NCBI RefSeq assembly: GCF_027596085.1
Contig: NC_072456.1
Coordinates: forward strand, 26,115,469-26,179,468
Length of the DNA stretch: 64,000 bases
DNA from: Anoplopoma fimbria
Taxonomy: Eukaryota > Chordata > Actinopteri > Perciformes > Anoplopomatidae
Reading direction: 5' to 3'
The notes below the pieces were generated by a model, which saw only the letters and a list, made by a program, of their open reading frames with translations, did no database searches and was not told the DNA's origin. How positions within the stretch are numbered: position 1 is the first letter of the stretch; every line of letters begins with the position of its first letter. Positions 24,801 through 34,776 of this stretch are shown piece by piece. A program made the position numbers and the translations under genes.

Positions 24801-27800
24801 TTACTCTTTACTGTTGACCTTGACCATCCCACGTCTCACCTGTTGGATTTCTCTCCCCTGGTGGCCGACAGTGTCACGCAGGTGTCTGCGTTCGGTGTCT
24901 GAAGAGAGCAGCTCCAGGCGGATGGAGTTATTCAGACCTTCGGCCTGCTGCAACTTCTGCTCCCGCTCCTCCACCTCCGTGTGGGCCATCCTGAAACGGT
25001 CCAGCAGGTCCCTGTTCTCCTGCTCCTGTTGGGGGTCAACACCAAGAGGTCAGCCAGCAAGACAGGAGGCTGTATAGGGCCTTAAAAACAGCTACTGGAG
25101 TATAGTTTTCTCTTGCCTTTGTGGCCATCAGTTTCTCTATCCTGGACACTTCAGAAATGTAAGAGTGGACCCTCATTTTCAGCTCATCCTTCTCGTGCAA
25201 CGCCTCCTCCATCTCCACATGAACAGCCTGCACAAACACAACAACAGTGTTAATTCCTCCTCGTTTCCTTCTTTATTCTCTTGTTATATAACGACAGTAC
25301 GCTTCATGACATACTTGGTTCTCTCGGGTCATCGTAACCAGGTCCTCTTGCAGCCTCCTGTTCTCTCTGACTGTGACTTCTTTGTCTCTCCTGAGTCCGG
25401 CCAGCTCCTCGTGACCGGCGTCCAGCTGCCTCCTCAGGCTGGCTATCTCCCTCTCGCGGCTGTTTAACGCCCCCTGCAGCTGACTGCAAGGATCACACCG
25501 TTAACACGTCAGCTTACTATATAAAAACCAATGCAGAGCTTTGAGAGCACAATACTCACGCTAGCGAGGTGTCCATGTTTGTGACTGTGAGTCTCACATC
25601 TGCAAGAGTCTTTTCCTGTGTAAATATCAAGTTATTATGCCTCATTAGTACTCTTTAAGCACAACTCATCATCCTTTTCAATAGATAGGTTGAAAATTCT
25701 ATCTGAATACAATTCTCACTTTTCCATGAAAATGCATTTTTGCTCAGAAAGAGCACTGTGGATTTTGTCCGCACATCACTTACTGTACATTGGAATTGCT
25801 TAAAGGGGAGACCTTTTCATAGCCAGTATGAACAGGAGGAAAGCTTTCATGGGTTAATGACCTGTTTCATTGTACATATGGGCATGCGAGTATTGTTTTC
25901 ATACAGACTTGGATACATTTAAACATATCCTTTAACAAAAGCTATGAATCTTGCGGTTTGTTGTTGGTGGTTACCTTTTTAGACAGGTCCTCCTGGATCT
26001 CAACCAATTTTTCAGTCTTTTGATCCACCTCGTCCTGCAGAACATCCTTCTCTCTGTCCAAAGCAGAGATGGACTTCTGAAGAGAAGCCACGTCATCCTT
26101 GTGCTTTGAGCCCCGCTGACTCAGCTCCCCTGTCAGACAAAAACAGAACAGCCCCCAAAAAAACATAAATATAACAAGACAAAACCAACTGAGACGTTCC
26201 ATCCTGAACCTCGTAAAAAATGCACAGATATTCACCTATCGTCCCCTCCAGTTCCTGAATATGCTGATGGGCAGCATGCAGCTCGTTCATCTTCACAGAC
26301 AGCCTATGTTGGGTATCAGACAGAGACTGCTCCATCTGCTCCTGTAGCAGCCTACAAACAAACAAGAAGCCCTGATCATTTTCAGGATATGCATTTTTTA
26401 CGAGTATATTTTGCAGCAGAATGATGGGGCCAAAAGCTCAGTGGATGTGGATACTGCAGATATACAATATATCCTCATATTATTCATTTTCTATGGTCTG
26501 AGCTCTGCACACTGTTAGGCTCCAGATTGTTTATTTCTCTTGAAGTCAATGTTTTGAATCTGTATGTGAAAGGGAATACATGCATTTCTTCTAGATCAAC
26601 AGTTAAGTTTATTACTGCCTGTATGTTGCACTGGAATATTTTTGCCTGGATGTTTACTCACTTGGTCCCTCTGCCAAAATGTTAATGATGTTTTTTTTAT
26701 CAACACGAACCTCAGCGCGTTGGACTCGGCCCTCTGGTGAGACACCTCCTCTGCATTCTGGACCAGAGCGACGGACCGAACCTTCAGCTCCTCCTCAGCA
26801 GCCTCCCTGTTCTCCTTCAGCAGACACACCTGTGAACGCAGCTCCAGCCTCTCGCGCTCCAACTGCACCCAAAAGATCAAGATACAGCAACTCAAAACCC
26901 ATTTAAGATCAAAGTCACAGTAGTGACCATTACATAATAACCGTTTCCTGGGACATTTCAGACTATGAGCACACTTTTGAAGAGATGATTAAAATATCCT
27001 CCAGGCTTACACTCTTAACGGCATTCTCCAGGTCGAGAATCCTCCTCTCCTCCGTCTGTCTGTCTGTGAGGGCTGAAGTCTGGGCAACCTGCAAAAACGT
27101 TTGTATGTGTTAGGCTGAACACGTATAAATTATAAAACTAGTTAATCTTATTAAATGGTATAATACTAATATTATCAGTGTAGCCTGATCTTTATCTGCA
27201 ACTGTGCGGATATACTGACATTAAACACAATTATTAGATATGCAAAAGAAAGGAGCGGCACAGCATTCAATATAGATTTAGTATTTGAATGTCAAAGCTT
27301 TAAAGCTTAGAACTATTCGATACAGCCTGAAAATGATGGTTTTTGAATTAGAAATGAAACTGAAACTTGAAATGAAACTGAAACTTGAAATGAAACTGAA
27401 AAATGGCCAAGATGATTACTTCTTCTTTTGTCCAAACAACAATCTATAACCAAATATCTTCAATTTACTACAAAAGAAAAACAGCTCATATTCACACTTT
27501 TTTTTAACTGAGTGAAATGATCAAACAATTACCAAATCTTACTGATTAACTTTTGGTTTATGCGATTTCCTGACAGCTCTAGATTCCAGCAAATTAAAAA
27601 TATGCTAAACTCTGCATCATTACAGTCAGCATGTTAACTATAACTAACTGACAGAATCAATAACAACACTTTTGGTTACAGCCTGACCAATAGTGTGTAT
27701 ATATTACAGAACTGGATGTGTACTATAAGAAATTGTATTTTACTGTTGACAAGCCAACTTATCTCTGAACCATAATGAAGCACATAAATGATGCACACCG

Positions 27801-30800
27801 TGACAGAGAACTAACCTTTACTCTCTCCATCAGCGTCTCTCTTTCTGCAGCCATCTGCTGGATTCTGATTTCTGCCTGTTTGATCTCCTCCTTCATTTCC
27901 ATGAGGTCAGCTGACGTGTCGGTTCTACGAGACAGCTTTAACTCCTCCTGAGCCTGAGAGGACAAAAACATTTGGTCCTCAAAAGTGTTTAAGGAAGTTT
28001 CTCACATGGTGGAGTAAAGTTTATAAAACTCACTTGTTTTAAGAGGGTTTTGAATCGATCTCTCTCTGAGCTGAGGCCCTTCACGTTGATCTGGATGTCC
28101 TCCATGTGCTTCTCAAAGTCCAGCAGAGCCGCCTTCAGCTCGTCTCTTTCCTTCACTAAACGAAGCAGCTCCGTCTCGGCAACACCCCCCTGAAAATTTG
28201 ACGCCATTATCAGTTTTATGAAGATCATCTGAAAAAAGCTGTTAAACTAAATAGTAAGCATGTTTCTTCTTGTCGTCTCGTACCCTCGTTGCTTTGGACT
28301 GAGGACTCCTTCCCCTGAGTGGACTACGACTGGGGCTTGAATCCGGACTACCCGCCCCTCTGGTTCTTTTGTAGCGTTCAGCCTCCTGTCGATAGTAATC
28401 CCTCTCCTCCTCTAGACTCTTGACAAACGCATCCAGCCGTGACGGGGAGCGTTCCCTTCCACAGACACCATGTTTAGCCCGCATGGCCTCCAACTCCAAC
28501 ACCAGGCCTTTGTCTAGGAACAAGTCAGTAACACACTAATGTAGGGTTGTGACAAATAAGCTTCATTCATAATGTTGACATTTGAAAGTGGTGCAGCTTA
28601 TTTCTTTTCTTTCTTTTTCTGCATGTCTAGTCATTCAGTTTAAAGCTGCTATTTCTGCAAGGTTGCAGATAAAGATCCGGTTGGGATCTACAGAAACATT
28701 GCTTGCAATAGTCCAGGGGTTCTCAACCTTTTGTAAATTGAGGCCAACTACTCATTGTTACAAAATTTCCGAGGACCACCATCCCAAATTAATGAGAAAA
28801 AAAAGAAACATAACAAAAAATGACAAAAAAATACTTTATTACTATAATGACTAAAATAATTGATGAATCCAAATGAAGTGTAATCAGGGTCATATTTTCC
28901 TCACCACACAAATAACCTAAAAATGTAATTACATCTAACCATTTGGCCAGGGCACTTCGCACCGACATTTCTTTTTCTTTTTATGTTGACAAAACTGACA
29001 AATGAATCACTGTTTTTTAATTGAAGTTCCGAGAATTCTCTTTTTCTGGGTGATGTCACAGAATATGACTATACGTTTGTAGCTTCATTCAGAAACCTCA
29101 ATAGAAGCTTTGAATGGTAAAAAAACAAACAAACTTAGTATAGCCCTACACTAATGTAAAAAATGTAAAGCTGCTGTACGGAAAGGTTTCAACAGTTGCT
29201 TACCGGCTGCCATCGTTTTCTCCATTTTGTCCTGCAGTCTGAGTTTCTCCTCCTCCAGGAAATTCAGCAGTCCCTCCATCTTCTCGTTCTGCTCTTTGAG
29301 CTCCACCATCTGGTCTCTGAGTCGGTCTTTTTCAAAGTCACCTTCGGACTGCTCCTTGATTCAATCGTTTCCAACAGATTATGTTTTTAGCTTGTGTAAC
29401 AACACAGGGCAGATATTTGGCAACCGTTTATGTTCACTGAAGAATGTCAGTTATATACTTAAGGTTAGTAGTATTCCAATAAAAAAACTATAAAGTGAAT
29501 AGAGTATTAAACAGAACATACCATTCTCAATTTTGTGATAATATCCTCCAAGTCTTCAATGATTATCTGTTGCCTTTGAATTTCTTTCTGTTGAGGAAAA
29601 AAGTTTGAGGTTTGTTTCACTCATTCACACTTTAACATATTATTTATAGTATGTGTTAATAGCAAAGTAATGTTTGTTAGTATATTACAAGCAGAATTAA
29701 TATGTAACATGATGTCTTTCGTTCAGCTTTCTCATATTCTTACTTTAGTTTCTTGCAGCTCCATGTCGGCGGTTTCCAACACGTGCTCCTTGTCCATCTC
29801 CAGCCGCTTCGCCAGGTCGTCTATGTGCGTCAGCTCTTCACAAAGTTCCAGGTTCTTTAAAGACAGATTGGCCACTTCGTTGGAGGCGTCCTTCTTCTTC
29901 TCCTGCAGTGCATTAACCTTCTGATCCAGAGTCCTGTTGGTCTCCTGTAGATACTCAATCTATGGAACACAAAGAAAGCAAATGAGGGTCAGCAGACAGC
30001 AGGGTGGCTTCTTACAACCAAGCAGACCACTTTTCTTCCAGAGGAACTGGGCTCAAGAACAAGTTTACCAATCTGATGAAGGATCTCTGAGCACCTCTTG
30101 TTCCAGAAAAATGCATTTATACATCAGGGTAAATTTTTCTGTGTGACTGCGACGCTTGCCTGAAGGTTAAGATGGGCGATCAGTTTCTCGTTGCTGTTGT
30201 TCTGAGCCTCGAGAGAAATCACATCATGAGGTCGACCCCCGTGAAGAGCACGATTCATCCGCTCAATCTCTTTGTCCCTCTCCTCCACCTTAAAGAGGTG
30301 TTTAGAAAATGGTTTTAATAACATTAAACATGTCACAGTATTTAATGCTACAAGTTTAATTGATCTCTTACCTTTGTGTTTAAGTGTTTTATATATTCTT
30401 GAGCGTTATCCAGGTCTAGTTTGACCTTTATGATGTCTTCCTGTAGCTCATGAATTCTACAAATAAAAAAATTACAGCAAGTCAAGACAGAGGCTGAAGC
30501 AATAATGCAAATGCAAGCATCTAACATAACAATCGAGTGGTTACCAACTCTCTCAATACTAAAGCTCGGCCGTCACAAAAAGAAAACAGACCTTCCATCA
30601 GCCATCTGCAGCAGGTCGGCTATATACGGATCATCAGGCTGCGACACAGGATAAGCTGCTCTAGAGGAGGAAGGTGTGAGCTCATCAATCTGCATCCTCT
30701 GTCGTCTGAAAGGGATGCTGCGCTTCTTTCCACCTGTGAGTGTTTGCGAGAGGAAAGGAGGATCAAATTCATAAATTATGGTTTACTTTTAATTTTTGAT

Positions 30801-32245
30801 TGTTCTTTAAAGTCTACCAAAGCCACACGTCACTTCCGGTGTGTTGCAATAGATCTAAGGTCAGACCCCTTGGCTTTACCTGGCGTCTGCACCACCGCCT
30901 GCATGTTCTTCTCCTGCAGCTGTTGGATGCGCTCAGCTTTAGCCTTGCTGTCCTTCTCCAAGCAGCGAACTTTGTGCACATACTGATTATTTAAGAACTT
31001 CAGGTCAGTTGTGTCATGGTCCAGTTTTCTTATGTGGGTCTTGAGCTCTAAACCAAGACAGGATTGTGTCAAACCAGTTTTGTGTGTGTGAGTGTGTGTC
31101 AAGGATGTAAAAAAACATTTCAGATTATACTGAGGATGGATATCACAGCTCACCTCTGCTGACGCGATCCTTCTCCTCCTTCAGCTTGAGAAGTTCGAGG
31201 TGCAGCTCATTGTTCTCCCTGATCACTCGGGCATTCTCCGCCCTGTACGGCTCCAGAAGAGCGTCAAAGTTTCGAGTTTCTTTCTCAGTTTTCCCTGCTG
31301 ACAGTTTGACATTGCGCAGGCTTTCGGTTGTGTGGACCAGGTCGCTGTAACACAGAGGAAGACAAGTCTGAGCAACATATCATCATCTTTAATTGACTGA
31401 CATTAAAGGGATAGTTTGATTGTTTGCAGTCGGGTTGTATGAAGTTCTTCTCCATAATCAGTATATTGCCTACAGTAGATGGAGTTTGGAGAAACAGACA
31501 GGAGTACCAACAAGAAAGCAAAGCAATGTACTGCTGTGAATGTATTTTAGACACCTAAAAAAAACAATATCAGTTTTACTTACCGCTTTACTTGACATCA
31601 GACAGCCCTTTCTGACGAGGAACTTAAGGCGTTATCTAGGCTCTCTTCAAATCCACCAGACTCCATTTATAAAAACAGTAATTTAACCTCACAGAACACA
31701 GGAGTTGCTGGTCCAACACTGCCTTGATCGGTTAGTTTGTTTGTGCTGTTGTTTGACTTTGGTGTTTTATAGAATAAGTTCAGATCCATCAAAGTCACAA
31801 AATAACACAAAACTAACTAAGAGATCAGAGCAGTGGTAGACCAGCAACTCCTGTGTTACGTGAGGTAAAATTACTGTTTTTATCAATGTAGTCTTGTGGC
31901 TTTGAAGAGACAGAGCAGAAGTGATGAAAAATATTCTAAATATAGCATTCATTGAAACTAATCCACAGCAGTACATTACTTTGCTCCTGTCTCTTTCTCC
32001 AAACTCCATCTACTGTAGTAAAACACTGACTTTGGAGAAGTACCTCATACAACCACACTTCAAAATATAACCCCAAAGACTACCCCTTTAAGGGATGAAA
32101 GACAGCAGGTGCAGACGGATTAGAGCTTTCACCTGAATAGTTTCTCCACCAGCGGCAGTGACTCTATTCCCAGTGGCTGTCGGTAGCCCAGCTGATCCAG
32201 ACGTTTCCTCAGATTGACGAACTTCCTCTCTGCGTTGTTGTTCAT
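21880..32245 (-). CDS. cep135: Centrosomal protein of 135 kDa (25 coding exons)
   Basis: Exons 5' to 3': 32245-32133, 31344-31154, 31047-30880, 30733-30592, 30456-30372, 30288-30160, 29959-29744, 29587-29522, ~29354-29204, 28513-28284, 28189-28034, 27953-27816, 27088-27011, 26862-26711, 26351-26236, 26129-25975, 25615-25560, 25483-25315, 25227-25117, 25025-24840, 24717-24517, 23996-23794, 23688-23584, 22367-22200, 21901-21880. All phases agree, giving ~1168 aa (human ~1140). CEP135 is a coiled-coil centriole scaffold linking the SAS-6 cartwheel and CPAP to microtubules. Landmarks: N-terminal ERKFVNLRKRLDQLGYRQPL, DLKFLNNQYVHKV, RERSPSRLDAFVKSLEEERD, REIASLRRQLDAG, LELLSSDTERRHLRD, KKQLASERLTVRNLETLL and the C-terminal RAVQEMRRQG. 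The last exon adds SVSFKD; without it the frame stops just inside a good donor (CAG/GTAAGG at 22200). Two introns (donors at 30159 and 25116) appear to use GC-AG. Exon 9's acceptor could be six bases further in. Confidence 0.93.
22745..23330. mobile_element. Foldback element copy A in CEP135 intron
   Basis: The element starts aaagggatagtttggatg and has internal arms such as ctacagtagatggagttt and ctgctgtggacgtatttta, with reverse-complement counterparts (gtttgtgtgactttggtg, tctacaaactggacttc) toward the right end. It is related to copies at 31403-32090 and 42700-43446. The long inverted arms and the absence of a gene indicate a non-autonomous foldback/MITE. The right edge is diverged. Confidence 0.6.
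24091..24492. mobile_element. Short-TIR MITE-like element in CEP135 intron
   Basis: The ends match in inverted orientation: agttactaaaaggaactttt on the left and aaaagttcctcacagtaact on the right. The interior (agtcctggttctggttcc) is related to a fragment at about 56620-56800. The element lies about 25 bp inside the intron from the exon ending at 24517, but it does not touch the donor. Confidence 0.6.
27356..27402. repeat. 18-bp tandem repeat of ISRE-like motifs in CEP135 intron
   Basis: Three GAAACTGAAA motifs, at 27356, 27374 and 27392, are spaced exactly 18 bp apart. The core fits the GAAANNGAAA consensus bound by IRF proteins. It may simply be a short tandem repeat. Confidence 0.6.
28712..28900. 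mobile_element. Fragment with a hAT-like terminus in CEP135 intron
   Basis: 'ccaggggttctcaacctttt' followed by 'gaccaccatcccaaatt' resembles the end of widespread hAT-type non-autonomous elements. The opposite terminus was not located, so the extent is approximate. Confidence 0.35.
31403..32090. mobile_element. Foldback element copy B with long inverted arms (CEP135 intron)
   Basis: The left end is ttaaagggatagtttgattg and the right end is ...gactacccctttaaggg. Long arms mirror each other: ctacagtagatggagtttgg on the left pairs with ccaaactccatctactgtag near 31998, and caatgtactgctgtg pairs with cacagcagtacatt near 31963. At about 690 bp it is the cleanest of the three related copies. TTAA-like flanks suggest a TTAA target, which is inferred only. 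Confidence 0.75.
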
Positions 32246-32264
32246 GGTTGTGGCACAGAAGTAA

Positions 32265-32514
32265 CCTAGACACAAACGGGGAAATGAGCTTTGCAATGAC
32301 GTGGAATTAATAATAAGAATAATGTTCTTCCATGTGCAAAACAAAAAAATAAAATAAATAATTCAATACAGCATTGAATGGATTGGCAGCAGCTAATTTA
32401 TTATGTACATATGGCATACAGAAATAATACAAATATAACACATAATTAAGCATTTAGAGCGGTGTATTTGAATTTCAAAGAAACAAGCACACACACACAG
32501 ACATATCTGCACCA
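32265..32514. repeat. Left flank of duplicated block, copy 1 (CEP135 first intron)
   Basis: From 32327 (cttccatgtgcaaaac) to about 32514 the sequence is nearly identical to 33809-33995. A CEP135 splice acceptor (TTTGTGTCTAG) ends at 32266, giving an eight-codon-scale untranslated leader before the ATG at 32245. Confidence 0.85.
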
Positions 32515-33315
32515 CTAATTATATTATAATAATGATATTATATTATTATAATAATAATATAATAATTATATTATTATTATAATAATATATTATTATATTA
32601 TCATTATTATAATGTCATTTTTATTATAATAATAATATAATTATTATTATATTACAATAATATAATATAATAATATCATTATTATTATATTACAATAATA
32701 ATATAATGATATAATATCATTATAATTCTATTATAATAATAATATATATTATAATAATATAATAATTATATATATATATAATATTGTATAATATGATAAT
32801 GATATATTATATAATATAATATATTATAATATATAATATCATTATTAGAATATAATAATACCATTATAATATAATATATATATAATATCATAATAATATG
32901 ATTATAATATATAATATATAATTATTATAATATTATTATATATTATTATAATATTAATATTATTATAATATAATAATAGTATCATATTAGCATTATTAAT
33001 ATACTATAATAATGATATTATTATAATATAATAATTATATTATAATATATATAATAATTATATTATATTATAATATATATATAGTATAATAATAACAATA
33101 TATATTATTATAATATATATAATGATATTATTATAATATCATAATAATTATATTATTATAATATATTATTATATTATAATAATAACAATAATATATAAAC
33201 AATATAATAAAATCATTATTATTATAATATTATTATAATATAATATTATTATATTATAATAATAATAATAATATCATTATTATTATAATATAATATTATT
33301 ATATTATAATAATAC
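32515..33315. repeat. AT-only low-complexity array 1
   Basis: About 800 bp is almost entirely permutations of (TAATAT)/(ATTATTATAATA), with many self-complementary stretches. It is not a simple microsatellite because the unit keeps changing. It lies inside the CEP135 first intron and is followed by the unique tag tacactttacaaaggggata, which recurs after array 2. Confidence 0.95.
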
Positions 33316-33359
33316 ACTTTACAAAGGGGATAAAATAGAAATAAATATTTAAAAACATA

Positions 33360-33582
33360 CACAGCAGAAACAAACAATTAGCTAAATGCTAGGAAGTAAC
33401 GTAGCTAACTAGCAGCTTGCTAAGCTAAAGCTAGCCTTGTATTTAGCTAACGTTGGCTAGCATCACGTAGCTAGCTTACAGGCTAACAAGCTAATGTTAG
33501 CATCGTGTAGCTAACTGTAGCTAGCTTATGCTACACCAGCTACCGTTAGCGTATCAGCTAAGCTAAGCTAAGCTAAGCTAGC
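33360..33582. repeat. GCTA/TAGC-rich block beside the CEP135 first exon
   Basis: A dense field of gcta, tagc and gctaac words (for example gctagccttgtatttagc and gctaagctaagctaagct) occupies about 220 bp directly adjacent to the CEP135 first-exon donor. The degenerate palindromic motif suggests slippage or short inverted-repeat expansion. Confidence 0.7.
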
Positions 33583-33587
33583 GTCAC

Positions 33588-33800
33588 CTCAGTGGTCTTC
33601 CGTGCTGTCCCCCGTTAAAGTTGAAACGTCAACAACCGGTCGCGGTAACGTGTTTTCCGCGGTAACGGGGTTTGAAAAGAGCGCCGCTGACTTCCGGTTT
33701 GGATTCGTCACCATGGAAGCGGAGCATCTCTGGAGGGGGAGGGGCGTGTTTTGAGAGCCGGCGTTGTCCGTACAGAAGGCGGAAGGGCGGAGTTAAGCCA
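33588..33800 (-). promoter_or_regulatory. cep135: CEP135 promoter and non-coding first exon
   Basis: This is a CpG-rich island in an otherwise AT-rich region, without a TATA box. It carries an ETS-type site (minus strand AAACCGGAAG at about 33700-33691) and a GC-rich ggagggggaggggcg stretch. A good donor, CACTGAG/GTGACG, ends a probable untranslated exon at 33588, which would splice to the acceptor at 32266 just before the CEP135 ATG. ETS-driven CpG promoters are typical of housekeeping centrosome genes. The start site is not determined. Confidence 0.6.
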
Positions 33801-33808
33801 AAAATAAA

Positions 33809-34583
33809 CTTCCATGTGCAAAACAAAAAAATAAAATAAATAATTCAATACAGCATTGAATGGATTGGCAGCAGCTAATTTATTATGTACATATGGCATA
33901 CAGAAATAATACAAATATAACACATAATTAAGCGTTTAGAGCGGTGTATTTGAATTTCAAAGAAACAAGCACACACAGACATATCTGCACCACTAATGAT
34001 TATTATAATATATATCATTATTATATTATAATATCATTATTATAATATATAATAATTATTATATATAATATCATTATTATAATAATATAATAATATATTA
34101 TTATTATAATATAATAATGATATTATATTATATTATTATAATATAATAATGATATTATAGTATATTATCATTATTATAATATCATTATTATAATAATAAT
34201 ATAATAATGATATTATATTATAATATAATAATATATTATTATTATATTATAATACAATTATATTATTATAATTATGATATTATAATATCATTATTATAAT
34301 ATAATAATGATATTATAATATAATAATGATGTATTATAATATAATAATTATATCATTATTATAATATAATAATATTATTATTATAATATATTTATTATAA
34401 TATAATATCATTATATAATATATATAATATATATTATATTATTATATTATAATAATATCATTATTATAATAATAATATAATATAATATCATTATATATTA
34501 TTATAATATAATAATATTATAATAATATCATTATTATAATATAATAATACACTTTACAAAGGGGATAAAATAGAGATAAATAT
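33809..34583. repeat. Duplicated AT-rich block, copy 2 (upstream of CEP135 promoter)
   Basis: The left flank (33809-33995) copies 32327-32514, the AT-only array spans 33996-34548, and the right tag (tacactttacaaaggggata) copies about 33315. This array is about 250 bp shorter than array 1. It fills the spacer between the CEP135 promoter and the EXOC1 3' end. Many AATAAA-like words occur in it on both strands. Confidence 0.9.
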
Positions 34584-34776
34584 GCAGACATATCTGCACC
34601 ACTGTCCAGTGTACAAATCCCTTTCATTAAAACACACCGACACACACTGAGGAAATGTTAATTGTCCCAAAAAAACAAAATAAAAACAGTACAGAATAGT
34701 TAGCGAGTAGCTAGTGAATCATCAGCCAAAGTGAGGGCAGAAGTGAATCCCTCTTGAAAAGTGCATAGGAGCCGGA

